From the NCBI RefSeq assembly GCF_013167215.1, contig NZ_JABJWY010000024.1, forward strand, positions 186,001 through 250,000: a stretch of 64,000 nt of DNA, in the 5' to 3' direction. Numbering within the stretch: position 1 is the stretch's first letter; each line of letters begins with the position of its first letter. Source of the stretch: Sphingobacterium prati. GTDB lineage: Bacteria > Bacteroidota > Bacteroidia > Sphingobacteriales > Sphingobacteriaceae. This document shows positions 27,588 through 37,339 of this stretch, in pieces. The notes beneath the pieces were generated by a model that was not told the origin of the DNA, did not search any database, and saw only the letters and a program-made list of their open reading frames with translations. The position numbers and the translations under genes were made by a program.

Positions 27588-28247
27588 TCATTCATCAAAG
27601 TAGTCCCGATACCGTTGTTTCAGCTCCTGGCGCTGTGTGCTATCGAGTTTGATTTTGGGATCCGTCTGAGCGACTACCGTGGAAACAACTTTGTGTACGC
27701 CTTTTCCTTTTTCAATAAATAATACAGTCGGTGAGGATATCCGTTTAATGGAATCTATGCCCAAAGCATTATAAGGATTGAGGATATCGTGAAATTTGGT
27801 TAGAATGGCTTCGTAACCCGCACTTCCTGCTTTCGTTGTGACCACTTTCCCATTCTTATCCTTTTCCTTAAGATCACGGATATCATGAATATTGAGATAA
27901 TAAATAGCCGCCTTTTCCTCCTGGGCAAATTCCAGTAAAGGATCTATCGCATTACGTAGCCAAGGGCAACTTGGCCAGCCGAAGAGGACGATACCATTTT
28001 CGAGCTTGAGGATGTCGGCTTCGGTCGCATAGACAATCCGTGCGCTATCTGGAATATGTACCACCACTTTATTACTTTTATTCAGGCTTTCAAGTTCCTC
28101 CTTAAAACGCTCTGCCTCTTCCTTTTTAAGCACAACATGGCTATTCTTTACGACCTCCTTTGTATCCTGCCTGGAATGACAGTTGGTGACGTTGAGCAGA
28201 ACGATAATCGCAAAAAGCATACTCGCTAATAATTTTAAGTCTTTCAT
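27588..28247 (-). CDS. envelope thioredoxin-fold protein with a single-Cys active site
   Basis: 219 residues, ATG at 28247. The N-terminus is a signal sequence with Cys23 (VTNC; the lipobox is imperfect, so lipidation is uncertain). Thioredoxin-fold features: IVLFGWPSCPWLRN around residues 86-99, which is a CxxC-type site reduced to Ser93-Cys94-Pro-Trp, and a later SSPTVLFI with the cis-Pro. A lone cysteine argues for thiol binding, persulfide carriage or monothiol reduction rather than dithiol oxidoreduction (inference). It starts 32 bases after the persulfide-dioxygenase-like gene in operon A. Confidence 0.75.
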   Translation of the reverse strand: MKDLKLLASMLFAIIVLLNVTNCHSRQDTKEVVKNSHVVLKKEEAERFKEELESLNKSNKVVVHIPDSARIVYATEADILKLENGIVLFGWPSCPWLRNAIDPLLEFAQEEKAAIYYLNIHDIRDLKEKDKNGKVVTTKAGSAGYEAILTKFHDILNPYNALGIDSIKRISSPTVLFIEKGKGVHKVVSTVVAQTDPKIKLDSTQRQELKQRYRDYFDE

Positions 28248-28279
28248 CTTGTATGGGGTTTAATCATATGTTTCTTTTG

Positions 28280-29731
28280 TTACTTCGTCGATTGCTTATA
28301 TTCCTTGATATGTTCAGCAAGATCCCATACCCGGGCTTTGGGCAGCGATACGTTAATCAGACTACTTGCTATCGCCGAGCGATAGCCCGAAGCACAATGA
28401 ACGACAATGGTCTTATCAAGGGGTAGTTCGGCAATACGCTGCTTTAATTGGGCGAGCGGAATATTGTGCGCCCCTTTAAATGCCGAACCTGCTTTGGCCT
28501 CCTCCGCCGTCCGCACATCCAGGATAAAATATTCCACTGGCGCCCTGTCAAAAGCAGCCTGATCCAATTTTGCCGATTGTTGGCCAGCGTAATCGCCAAA
28601 CAGCACAACAGCTTTAACAAACTGTTCATAGCCGATTTTTGCGACCTTTTCGAGCTGTGCCTGTCCCTGTTCTTTCGTATCTACAACAAGATAAAAGCTT
28701 TCTTTGGGTGCTACGAAAGTTGCGATCCACGACTCCGACTTGTTACGCTCGGGGATGTTAATGGCCTGAGAAAAATGGGAATGCCTGAATTGTGCAGCTT
28801 GACGCGTATCAATAATCTTGCTGACAGAGTCTTGTGCACGATCTGCTGGAATATAGGAAATGCTAGACAAGGCAGCGAGCAGCGGTGGGGCTCCAGTGCG
28901 ATTCAGGGCCACATTGTAAGGAAAATATTCCGGGATAGGCAGTCGGTCCCTCAGGATCAGCTGAACAAATTTATTTTCTGATTGTTTCTGAAAGGCAAAA
29001 TTCTGTTTTCGTTCTTCCCCAATTGTACTTTGTTTGGCTCCCTTTAGCGCGTTTCCACAGAGCGAACCAGCTCCATGAGCTGGATAAAGCAATACATGAT
29101 CGGCCAATTTCGCATAGTTTTCATTAATCGTATGGTAAAGTTGGCGCGCCAGTTTCTCTCGCTGGGCGACCTGGTCGCCGGAATATTTCCTTAGGTCAGG
29201 TCTACCTACTCCGCCGATCAGTACCGCATCGCCCGAAAAGATAGCCACATCGTGTTCATTATCTTTCAATAGCAGCGATATGCTGTCGGATGAATGCCCA
29301 GGTGTATTGATTGCATACAACACAATGCGGTCAGAAATCCTTAATGTATCGCCATCATCAAATGCGGTATGCGGATATGATGCCTGCGCCAGTTTACTCA
29401 CATAAACCGGTACTTTTAGGTCTTGCTGAATTTCAAAATGGGAACTCACAAAATCAGCATGCAGGTGAGTTTCCACCACCGCTATAATGTTAGCTCCTTG
29501 CTCCTTCGCATAGGCATAATAAGGTCGGGGATCACGGGCAGGATCCACAAGTACAATTTTCTTGTCCACCAAGATCGCATAAGAGAATTGAGCCAAGCCT
29601 TCGTCTTCAAATTGCCTGACCGCAAATCCAGGCCCCTGTTTATCGGTATTTGCAAAACAGGATACCCCCTGCCCCGCCGAAGCAAGGGTAAACAGGACGA
29701 CAGAGCGGTGGATAAATAATCTTCTATTCAT
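28280..29731 (-). CDS. exported CstB-like persulfide dioxygenase with two rhodanese domains
   Basis: 483 residues, ATG at 29731. The first 27 residues are a signal peptide with an RR pair (MNRRLFIHRS) that could be twin-arginine type. The metallo-beta-lactamase domain (about 35-260) has ETHLHADFVSSH (His89, His91, Asp93), TPGHSSDS, SGDAVLIGGVGRPDL and YPAHGAGS, the iron-ligand set of persulfide dioxygenases. A central rhodanese-like domain without a catalytic Cys follows (IIDTRQAAQFRHSHF), then a C-terminal active rhodanese with Cys446 in VVHCASGYRS. This three-domain order is that of CstB, which oxidises persulfides to thiosulfate. The predicted export is unusual. Confidence 0.88.
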   Translation of the reverse strand: MNRRLFIHRSVVLFTLASAGQGVSCFANTDKQGPGFAVRQFEDEGLAQFSYAILVDKKIVLVDPARDPRPYYAYAKEQGANIIAVVETHLHADFVSSHFEIQQDLKVPVYVSKLAQASYPHTAFDDGDTLRISDRIVLYAINTPGHSSDSISLLLKDNEHDVAIFSGDAVLIGGVGRPDLRKYSGDQVAQREKLARQLYHTINENYAKLADHVLLYPAHGAGSLCGNALKGAKQSTIGEERKQNFAFQKQSENKFVQLILRDRLPIPEYFPYNVALNRTGAPPLLAALSSISYIPADRAQDSVSKIIDTRQAAQFRHSHFSQAINIPERNKSESWIATFVAPKESFYLVVDTKEQGQAQLEKVAKIGYEQFVKAVVLFGDYAGQQSAKLDQAAFDRAPVEYFILDVRTAEEAKAGSAFKGAHNIPLAQLKQRIAELPLDKTIVVHCASGYRSAIASSLINVSLPKARVWDLAEHIKEYKQSTK

Positions 29732-29753
29732 AATTGCACTACTATTTAATTAG

Positions 29754-31238
29754 TTAATAAGTAAAGAGTGTATTTTTCATATACCATTCCTTACCGGTGA
29801 AATAAGATTCTTTGATACGGTCCAGGGTAATCTCGAGGTGGTCGCCTTTCGCATCCAATCCCTCGAGCTTGATGCGTTCGGCTGTTGGCCGCTCATAAGA
29901 CCATTTCAGGATATGCAGACTATCCCCCTTTGCTTTTCCATACAGCGCTTTAAGGCCTACATCCAATTTTTCATCCAATAGTTCGCGTAGTTCCTTACTA
30001 AATTTTTGATTTTTATCAATGAGGTAAAGACTATGATCTAGGGAGTCTATCTCATAATATAAATAGCTCTTACCGCCCGCCCTGCCCGTAAACTCGTACG
30101 TCTTGAGGACATCGTTCAGTGCGGGGGTACCATTGCCCAGGTCGATGTTATTGGCCTTATTAACTTTATAGACCAATGTGGAGTAGCGCTCAAAGAAAGC
30201 TTGATGCCAACGTACCGAATCTCCAGGCGAGTAAGGCAGAACCTTTCCATTCAACAAAAAACTGGACACTTCGTAATGGCCCGCTGCTTTTGCCAGACCT
30301 GGGAGCACAGGCTCCTTAAGGCGGCCTTCATGGTAAAACCTTTCATACCTAAAATAACCATACACCACGATGAAGAGCACTACGATGGTTGCCTTAATCC
30401 CAAAATAGATGGGATTATTCCATTTTTTCAAAAACCGCGGCACATAATAATAAGTGCTGACAGGCTCGCGCAGGATAAAGAGCTTCCAGATTGCCGGAAG
30501 ATACTGCAGCAATAGAAACAAAGAAAGCAATACAAAATATGAACTGTACACATGCACGGCACCGTCATATGCAATATTGGCATGGGCGATATTGAACAAG
30601 ACACCGGCATTGATAATAGCGCCTATCACTACAGTCGGCCGAAAGAACAGGAGGCTTCCGGCGGCGATCTCTAACACACCCAAGAAAATTTCATATCTGT
30701 AAGAAACACCGACGATCTGCCAGTACAGCTTAAAAGGTGCATATTCACCAAAGTCTGTATTCAGATTGGCAAGCGAAGGGAAAGGCATCTGCATGGGGAA
30801 GAATTTAATAAATCCAAACGCAATCAGTCCCAGTGCAATGCGGTAGCGTACCAGTACCCGCAGCCAATAGTAGAGTGCATTATAAGCCTGTACCTTGCTA
30901 TTTCGTGCCAATATTGTCCAGATAGACGCAACCAGCACTGCAACCAAACCATTGAGCCACCAAGAGGTGTAAGACGCAAAGCCCCATTTGCCGCTTTCAC
31001 TATCAATCTCAATCCAGCCCGTACGTGAGCCACCGGCGATAGAGGCCATAAAATCATACAATGAATCAGGCTTAAATACTTTTTCATACCACTCCCAATC
31101 CAAAGGGACGACCATGAGAATAAAAAAAATAAACGTAAATCTAAAACCCACTTTCTCCCAGTACTTCCAGGCTCGGCCTTCTTTACTTGTGTGCGCTCCG
31201 TCAATGTGCGCTTTCTCCATATGTTGAATAGTTGCCAT
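29754..31238 (-). CDS. DoxX-like membrane protein with soluble C-terminal domain (cassette A, second)
   Basis: 494 residues, ATG at 31238. Hydrophobic segments at about 30-45, 90-110, 130-150, 180-260 and 285-305 form a DoxX/DoxD-like core with the motif ALYYWLRVLVRYR, then FGFIKFFPMQMPFPS, TDFGEYAPFKLYW and EIAAGSLLFFRPT. After about residue 310 a soluble domain follows (NGKVLPYSPGDSVRWHQAFFERYSTLVYKVN) that should face the periplasm. DoxX relatives include the thiosulfate:quinone oxidoreductase subunits, but no cofactor motif is visible, so enzymatic activity is inference. Its closest relative in the window is the product of 49343-50983. Confidence 0.7.
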   Translation of the reverse strand: MATIQHMEKAHIDGAHTSKEGRAWKYWEKVGFRFTFIFFILMVVPLDWEWYEKVFKPDSLYDFMASIAGGSRTGWIEIDSESGKWGFASYTSWWLNGLVAVLVASIWTILARNSKVQAYNALYYWLRVLVRYRIALGLIAFGFIKFFPMQMPFPSLANLNTDFGEYAPFKLYWQIVGVSYRYEIFLGVLEIAAGSLLFFRPTVVIGAIINAGVLFNIAHANIAYDGAVHVYSSYFVLLSLFLLLQYLPAIWKLFILREPVSTYYYVPRFLKKWNNPIYFGIKATIVVLFIVVYGYFRYERFYHEGRLKEPVLPGLAKAAGHYEVSSFLLNGKVLPYSPGDSVRWHQAFFERYSTLVYKVNKANNIDLGNGTPALNDVLKTYEFTGRAGGKSYLYYEIDSLDHSLYLIDKNQKFSKELRELLDEKLDVGLKALYGKAKGDSLHILKWSYERPTAERIKLEGLDAKGDHLEITLDRIKESYFTGKEWYMKNTLFTY

Positions 31239-31262
31239 ACATTTAATCTAAATTTGAATCGG

Positions 31263-32612
31263 TTAATAAATACGGATCGGTTTTCTACGTCCCTCATGCA
31301 GCAGATATCTCTTGTGCACTTTTTCGAGCCGCACCTGCAACGAGTCTCCAAACTGATTTGTACCTACCAGTACCAGCGTTTTTTTGTCGGGCCGGTTGAC
31401 CACAAACGAAAAGGTATGAGCTGAATTGATTTTTCCAGTGAGTTTAATAGCTACCGACTGCTTGTCGCTCCCTTTTGTTTGGCTATAGCCAAAGAATTCA
31501 CGACCGCCGTTACCCAGAAATTCGTAGCTGCGCTCCCGATTGAAGGCGATTCGTGGCTTTAGACTATCGACTTTTACCGTACGGTTTCCGCGGATGCTGA
31601 TGGTATTCCACTTTTCAAAAACAACATCCTTCCAACGGATGCTATCCGCCAGTGAATAAGGCAAGGTATCCCCTTTCCATACAAAATCTTTCACATCGTA
31701 TACTCCAGCCGCACCTACCAAACCTTTTTCATCTGGAAATGGATAGTCAGAATTCTTCCAGCTCAGGTAAGTTTGTACGCTGAATATAGCGATCAGGAGC
31801 AAGAACAATACTTGAAGGTACGGGCGGATGACCGCGATCCTACGTCCGTAAACCGGCCAAAAACCATCGGGAATGGTTTCCGTCTTTTTAATCAAAAGAC
31901 AATAAAAACGATGCCAGTCATAAGAGAAGATGACGATCGCCAATAGCAGCAAAAAAGTACTGTACACCTGCTCACCGATCTCATACACATAGTTGACGAT
32001 CACGACATTGAGTAATACCGCCAACAACAGACCCGCGCCGATAACTGCTGTCCGGCGGTTAAGTAAAAAAAGACCGCCCAGGATTTCAAGGGCACCGATC
32101 ACGGGTAGATAACCCGCGGTCGCAATGCCATTGGTCAGATAATAAAGCTTCCAGAGCAGAAAGTCGCCATATTCCGTATGCAGCTCACTGATGGTCGGTT
32201 CGGGCAATTGTACGGGGATGATTTTTACAAGTCCGATGAAAGTCATCGCCAAAGCCAGGCGATAGCGCAATAGGACTCGGAGCCAATAAAATAAAGCGTC
32301 ATCATCGGCATGAATACGTTGTTTCAATTTTCGTCCAAAGGCTGCAAAGAGTAATAAGGCTAATCCAAGGGCAATTGCCCAATTGAAATATCCGCGCACA
32401 TCAGGTCCGACATAGGGGCTTTCGGGAATAAAGGAAGTGCGGTAAGTCGCCAGTCCGAACCAGTTCTCCAATGAAAACAGCTCGCCGAATGAGGTATCCC
32501 TAAACAGATTGGGATCATAAGGGATGCTGAGCACGAGAAAGAAAATCAGGCCGATATATAAGATATTGGAGCGATAACGCCTAAAAAAATGAGAGTCTGC
32601 TAATGTTGTCAT
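31263..32612 (-). CDS. DoxX-like membrane protein with soluble C-terminal domain (cassette A, first)
   Basis: 449 residues, ATG at 32612. Same plan as its neighbour downstream (24 bases): membrane core with ALFYWLRVLLRYRLALA, FIGLVKIIPVQLPEP, TEYGDFLLWKLYY and EILGGLFLLNRRT, then from about residue 290 a periplasmic domain with GAAGVYDVKDFVWKGDTLPY and RWKDVVFEKWNT. The pair differs enough to suggest a heterodimer. The paralogue in cassette B is 51011-52342. Function inferred only from DoxX similarity and the persulfide-dioxygenase neighbour. Confidence 0.7.
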   Translation of the reverse strand: MTTLADSHFFRRYRSNILYIGLIFFLVLSIPYDPNLFRDTSFGELFSLENWFGLATYRTSFIPESPYVGPDVRGYFNWAIALGLALLLFAAFGRKLKQRIHADDDALFYWLRVLLRYRLALAMTFIGLVKIIPVQLPEPTISELHTEYGDFLLWKLYYLTNGIATAGYLPVIGALEILGGLFLLNRRTAVIGAGLLLAVLLNVVIVNYVYEIGEQVYSTFLLLLAIVIFSYDWHRFYCLLIKKTETIPDGFWPVYGRRIAVIRPYLQVLFLLLIAIFSVQTYLSWKNSDYPFPDEKGLVGAAGVYDVKDFVWKGDTLPYSLADSIRWKDVVFEKWNTISIRGNRTVKVDSLKPRIAFNRERSYEFLGNGGREFFGYSQTKGSDKQSVAIKLTGKINSAHTFSFVVNRPDKKTLVLVGTNQFGDSLQVRLEKVHKRYLLHEGRRKPIRIY

Positions 32613-32653
32613 TTCAATACGATTTAATAGAAAAAAACGGGTGCGCTATCCGA

Positions 32654-34027
32654 TCAATCCAAACCAGGATTCTGTTGTAATTCTGGATCTATGGAGACCT
32701 GCGCATAAGGAATCGGAAGCAAAAGTCTATTTACCGAGGAAATGTTGAGAACCTGTTGTGCCCTTCCGGTCCGCAGCAAGTCGTACCAACGGTGGTTTTC
32801 CAAAGCAAATTCTATCCGATTTTCCGTCTCTATGGCCTGTAACAGTGCCGTTGCCCCCAGACCAACTAGTGGTTTAATATTTGCACGCGTGCGTACGGCA
32901 TTTAAGTCAGCCAGCGCTATAGTCAGGTCCCCTGTTCCATTGCGTTGGGCTAGGGCCTCGGCCCGGATCAAATAGAGTTCGGCCGTGCGAATCAAAAAGG
33001 CAGGATCGGTACGGTCCGTTCGGTAGTACAGATTACCAATTAGGATATTCGGATCTGTAGACGAGGAAGTTTTGGATACCAGCCCAGCCCTATCCCCACC
33101 AATATTGGGATCGACCAGCAGATCATAAACTCCCTGAGAAGGTCGTATCCAAGCCGTTCCGCCATTGCTTCCAGCCAGCCATTGGCTTGCCTGGCCGCTG
33201 GTGTTGTTGATATCATACACCAATTCGAATACCGATTCTTTGGTATTGGACGTATTATTGGCGTAAAACGACCGGTACGGTGCCACCAAGCTATAGTTCG
33301 TATCATCATCGATAATATAGGATGCATATTTAATCGCTTCGGACCAGTTTTTTTGATAGAGATAGAATCTCGCCAACAATGCACGCGCTGTTTTCTTAGT
33401 CGCCCGAATACGGTTGGTTTCGTTGGGCAGCAGTTGCTCTGCTTTCTGCAAATCCTGCAACACCTGCGCATAAGTGTCTTCCAAAGAACTTCTTTTTACC
33501 TGTGGCAAGCTGCTTGCGGAAGCCGTGGGTTGAAGGACGATCTGCACACCACCCCAGGTCCTGGCCAAATCAAAATAGGCCAATGCCCGAACAAAATAAG
33601 CCTCGCCGACCAACTGATTTCGCAAAGCCTCGGTAAACGTGTTTGTCAATGCTAAATTCGGTACTTTGGCGATTACATGGTTTGTACGGTTGATAGTCGC
33701 ATAGATTTGGTTCCAGGCGGTGGCAAGTACGGCAAGATCCGATTTAACCGTATGATTGGTCAGGGTTTGGTGTACGGTCTGACTGCCGCGGTATTCGATA
33801 TTGTCCGCGGAAAAGAAGCCCAGTAACTGAAAGCTGTACCCATAATAATCATTTGACCGCAATGCCAAATAGATGCCCCGGACAGCTGTTGTGGCCGAAC
33901 TTTCATCGACAATGGTTACTTCGTCCGATACCGAACTTTTAGGCTCGACCTCCAGAAAAGAGCTGCAGCTGCTGAACTGAAAGATGAGAACTGGAAAAAT
34001 GAGATATATAATTTTTTTCATGAACAT
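32654..34027 (-). CDS. SusD/RagB-type lipoprotein, cassette A
   Basis: 457 residues from ATG 34027; a second ATG at 34021 (MKKIIYLIF) may be the true start. Lipoprotein signal ending FSSC, then SusD repeats (ATTAVRGIYLALRS) and the C-terminal RTAELYLIRAEALAQRNG signature. At about 450 residues it is one of the two shortest SusD proteins here, and it resembles the cassette B SusD in length and sequence (SSCSSFLEVEPKSSVS versus SSCSSFLDVDPRTSIS). It forms an import complex with the SusC encoded 24 bases upstream. Confidence 0.92.
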   Translation of the reverse strand: MFMKKIIYLIFPVLIFQFSSCSSFLEVEPKSSVSDEVTIVDESSATTAVRGIYLALRSNDYYGYSFQLLGFFSADNIEYRGSQTVHQTLTNHTVKSDLAVLATAWNQIYATINRTNHVIAKVPNLALTNTFTEALRNQLVGEAYFVRALAYFDLARTWGGVQIVLQPTASASSLPQVKRSSLEDTYAQVLQDLQKAEQLLPNETNRIRATKKTARALLARFYLYQKNWSEAIKYASYIIDDDTNYSLVAPYRSFYANNTSNTKESVFELVYDINNTSGQASQWLAGSNGGTAWIRPSQGVYDLLVDPNIGGDRAGLVSKTSSSTDPNILIGNLYYRTDRTDPAFLIRTAELYLIRAEALAQRNGTGDLTIALADLNAVRTRANIKPLVGLGATALLQAIETENRIEFALENHRWYDLLRTGRAQQVLNISSVNRLLLPIPYAQVSIDPELQQNPGLD

Positions 34028-34045
34028 TATTGATAGGGTTAACTG

Positions 34046-37000
34046 TTATAAGGTTACATTTAGGCCAAGCTGAAATGTACGCGGTTGGGGTGGTGTTCCA
34101 AATGAGCCTATCCCCTGTGCATTCGGGTTGCTGGTCACGTTCGATTCCGGATCACCCGTGTATTTGCTCCATAAAAAGAGATTAGACCCCACAAAATATA
34201 CCCGCGCAGCAGTCAGTCTTGCTTTCTCCACCAGTTCCTTGGGCAATTTATAGCCAAAAGACAGTTGTCTAAGCTTTAAAAATGAAGCATCCTCGAGATA
34301 ACGGCTGTTCGCATCGATTGTATAATTGAGTCCTACGGATGTTAGACGGGGTACATCAGTGACATCTCCGGGCTGTTGCCATCGGTTCAGCACGTTTTTA
34401 TATACACCGCCACTACTTGGGTTGCGCTCGCGGAAATAACGGTTGAGGTTAAGGGCATAGCTCCCATATTGAAAGCTAAAGTCAACGCCGAGATCAAAGT
34501 TTTTATAGGTAAACGTATTGCCTATACCGCCATAAAATTTGGGGTAGGCATTGCGAAAGACTTTTCTTGCCGAAGTCGGCAACGAGCCATCAGCCAATTG
34601 CCCATCGAAAATGGCATTCCCCGTTTGAGGGTCAACAGATAGCTGCTCGTACAGCCAAAACGAGTTGAGTGAAGAGCCTTCTTTGAGGATGACCCAATCG
34701 CGGGTATACTGGGTGATCTGGGTTGGCAATTTTTCTACTTTATTTTTATTGCCCGATAGGTTTAGACTTGTATTCCAGGCAAAATCCTTCGTTTTCACGT
34801 TGAGTGAACTGACTGAAAGCTCATACCCTTTATTGCTGATTTCACCCACGTTAGCCCAATATTTCGAAAAACCAGATATACCGACAATAGGGCGTTCAAG
34901 CAGCAGGTCCGAAGTGTATTTATGATATAGATCTACCGTGATGGACAGGCGGTTTTTGAACAAGGCCAGATCCAGCCCAAGATCAGCCTGGGCCGTTTTC
35001 TCCCAGCGTAGGTCATCGTTTCCCAGCTGGAAAGGCCCCGTAGCTGGTGAAATTTTCCCGAAACTGTCCGCATATTTTTCATTGCCTGTCCATAAGCCTC
35101 TAGCGGCAAAGTTGCTTATTCCCGCCTGATTGCCTGTCAGTCCATAGGAAGCCCGTATTTTCAAGTCGCTCAACCAGTTTTGATCAGCCAGGAAAGCCTC
35201 CTGACTAATGCGCCAGCCCGCCGAGAAAGCAGGGAAATAACCCCAGCGGTTATTTGCCCCAAATTTAGATGATCCATCTGCCCGTACTGTTGCCTCTGCA
35301 AAATACCGATCCGCGTAGTTATAGCCTACCCTTCCAAAATAAGATGAAATGGTATACTTGCTCCAATTATCAGAACCGATAATATTCGCTGCCGAAGAAA
35401 TTTGCTTGAAGGAGTCATTGGCAAAACCATTTCCTTCCAGGTATTTATAATCGAGCACATTGCTCTGCAAGGTATTTCCTAAAATACCGGTGAGGCTATG
35501 TTTGCCGAATGTATTTTGGTAGGATAAGGTCTGTTCGTTGATCCAGGTGCCATTTCTGGAGATGCCTGAAGTCGCCTGATTATTGTTGGCTATACCAATA
35601 CTGGTTTTGCTGTTCCAATATTGCGATTCATCGTAGAGATTGTAATCCACGCTGAAGCTGGATTTAAATTTTAGGCCTTTCAGAATATCGATTTCCGCAA
35701 AGGCACTGCCCACATACCGCAGACTGGTGGTATTGACATCATAATTGTCCACCAACGTATAAGTATTGTCTGTTCCGTTGAGCGATCCATCCGTATTGAA
35801 GATCGGCACATTCGTTGCCGAGGAAACGGCCGAATTGAAGAGACTGACCTGTGGGCCGTCACCTGTGCGCGCCTGATTACGGTAGGTTCTTGAAAAATTA
35901 TTTGTGAGGCCAATTTTTACCCGGCTATTGATTTGCTGGTCGAAGTTAAACTTGAGGTTGGCACGGGAGAAATCGATCACCTTGATAAAGGCCTCCTGTC
36001 CTGTGTACCCTGCGCCAATGTAGAACCGGGATTTATCACCGCCGCCCTGAATACCTATATTATAATCCTGCAGCTTACCATGTCGTAGTAGGAATCCCAG
36101 CCGGTCATAAGTTGGCTGGTCTTCAGGGTTCCCTTTCCCCCCTTCCGAAATAGGGCGATAAGGTCTGTTGGCAAAAGTCTGCTTTAACGCCGGATTATCC
36201 AGGCCTGAATTGATCCACCACTCATTGGCCAAGGTCGCTGTCTCGGGGCCATTCGCAAGTTCAGGGAGTAAAGATTTATTTGCTTCGGCCCATCCGGCCT
36301 GCAGGCTGAGGTTGATCTTGGTACGGCTGCCATAGCTCCCCTTTTTTGTGGTAATGATAATTACCCCATTGGCGCCACGAGAACCATAGATCGCTGTTGC
36401 GGAAGCATCTTTAAGCACTTCGATCGATTCGATATCAGCAGGATTGATATCCGTCAGCGGTGAGCTAGTCCTTCCGCCAAGGCCAATATTCTGGAGCGAG
36501 GTATTATTTAAGAATACACCATCAATAATGTACAGCGGATCGCTGCTCGAGTTGATGGAGGTTGTTCCCCGCACCCGCAAAAAGATACTTTCCCCGGGTA
36601 CACCTGAATTTGTCGAGACCTGCACGCCGGGGAGCTTCCCCTGCAGCTGGGCGTCGAAACTAGCCACAGGAATTTTGTTGACTTCGGCGGCGTCGATCTT
36701 GGCGACTGATCCTGTTAAGTCCTTTCTTTTCTGGGTGCCGTAGCCCACGACCACCACCTCGTCCAGATCCGATACCGCTGGCTGCAGCAAGATTTGGATC
36801 TGCGCCTCCCTGGCGGTGATCTTGCGACCTTTGTAGCCTAAAAATGAAGTTGAAAAGGCCAGGGGTAACCGCTGTCCTGTGACAAATTGAAACCTCCCCG
36901 ACGCATCGGTCTTAACCTGGTGTGTGACACCTTCGAGCTTAATCGTAACCCCCTCAATCGGCTGCTTGCTGATCGAATCCAACACAACGCCTTTTAGTGT

Positions 37001-37099
37001 CGCGTTGATAAGCGGCTCGGATTGCTGCGAAAATACAGGCAATAGCAAACCATGTGACAAAAAAATTGTCACGGCGTACTTCCATACGCTATTTTTCAT
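34046..37099 (-). CDS. SusC/RagA-type TonB-linked receptor, cassette A
   Basis: 1017 residues, ATG at 37099. Signal peptide to about residue 24, carboxypeptidase-regulatory-like domain (ATLKGVVLDSISKQPIEGVTI), EVVVVGYGTQKRKDLTGSV, plug with LQGKLPGVQVSTNSGVPGES and VLKDASATAIYGSRGANG, then a barrel ending TFQLGLNVTL. It heads operon A and is expressed from the leader at 37100-37414. The cassette B SusC shares its special opening (INATLKG..DSIS..P.EGVTI.LE.VTH.VKTD), so both probably import related ligands. Confidence 0.94.
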   Translation of the reverse strand: MKNSVWKYAVTIFLSHGLLLPVFSQQSEPLINATLKGVVLDSISKQPIEGVTIKLEGVTHQVKTDASGRFQFVTGQRLPLAFSTSFLGYKGRKITAREAQIQILLQPAVSDLDEVVVVGYGTQKRKDLTGSVAKIDAAEVNKIPVASFDAQLQGKLPGVQVSTNSGVPGESIFLRVRGTTSINSSSDPLYIIDGVFLNNTSLQNIGLGGRTSSPLTDINPADIESIEVLKDASATAIYGSRGANGVIIITTKKGSYGSRTKINLSLQAGWAEANKSLLPELANGPETATLANEWWINSGLDNPALKQTFANRPYRPISEGGKGNPEDQPTYDRLGFLLRHGKLQDYNIGIQGGGDKSRFYIGAGYTGQEAFIKVIDFSRANLKFNFDQQINSRVKIGLTNNFSRTYRNQARTGDGPQVSLFNSAVSSATNVPIFNTDGSLNGTDNTYTLVDNYDVNTTSLRYVGSAFAEIDILKGLKFKSSFSVDYNLYDESQYWNSKTSIGIANNNQATSGISRNGTWINEQTLSYQNTFGKHSLTGILGNTLQSNVLDYKYLEGNGFANDSFKQISSAANIIGSDNWSKYTISSYFGRVGYNYADRYFAEATVRADGSSKFGANNRWGYFPAFSAGWRISQEAFLADQNWLSDLKIRASYGLTGNQAGISNFAARGLWTGNEKYADSFGKISPATGPFQLGNDDLRWEKTAQADLGLDLALFKNRLSITVDLYHKYTSDLLLERPIVGISGFSKYWANVGEISNKGYELSVSSLNVKTKDFAWNTSLNLSGNKNKVEKLPTQITQYTRDWVILKEGSSLNSFWLYEQLSVDPQTGNAIFDGQLADGSLPTSARKVFRNAYPKFYGGIGNTFTYKNFDLGVDFSFQYGSYALNLNRYFRERNPSSGGVYKNVLNRWQQPGDVTDVPRLTSVGLNYTIDANSRYLEDASFLKLRQLSFGYKLPKELVEKARLTAARVYFVGSNLFLWSKYTGDPESNVTSNPNAQGIGSFGTPPQPRTFQLGLNVTL

Positions 37100-37125
37100 A
37101 GATAAAATTTTAACAGTGAATAATT

Positions 37126-37154
37126 ACAAGTGCCAACGCCAATTGATTACTTGT
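37126..37154 (-). promoter_or_regulatory. leader hairpin element, cassette A copy
   Basis: On the transcribed strand ACAAGT (37154-37149) and ACTTGT (37131-37126) close a 17-base core AATCAATTGGCGTTGGC. The same core with different but still pairing arms occurs at 56974-57001, and a near-identical core at 56758-56786. It lies 27 bases before the SusC start, in the 5' leader. Function unknown; probably an RNA element or protein-binding site. Confidence 0.6.
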
Positions 37155-37189
37155 CTGTAAGCTGCATGTCAAAGAAAGAATACCTTCTT

Positions 37190-37213
37190 TTAGCGTGAGC
37201 TACACATTCGCAT
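37190..37213 (-). CDS. Cys-containing leader peptide MRMCSSR (putative)
   Basis: Seven-codon upstream reading frame, ATG at 37213 and TAA at 37190, inside the cassette A leader about 90 bases before the SusC start. The stretch GCGAATGTGTAGCT is repeated with one change (GCGAATGTGTGGCT) in the cassette B leader, where it encodes MCG. Conservation of the Met-Cys codons suggests that ribosome progress at a Cys codon is sensed. Too short to be proven by sequence alone. Confidence 0.5.
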   Translation of the reverse strand: MRMCSSR

Positions 37214-37339
37214 GTTTAAATCAGATAAATAGGATTTGCAAGAGAACTGAAATGTTCTTGGTTGGAAAGAGTGTAAATAAAATCTGTGGTTCATAAATAA
37301 CAAATTAAATTAAAAATTGATATCCAATACTCAAGGAAA

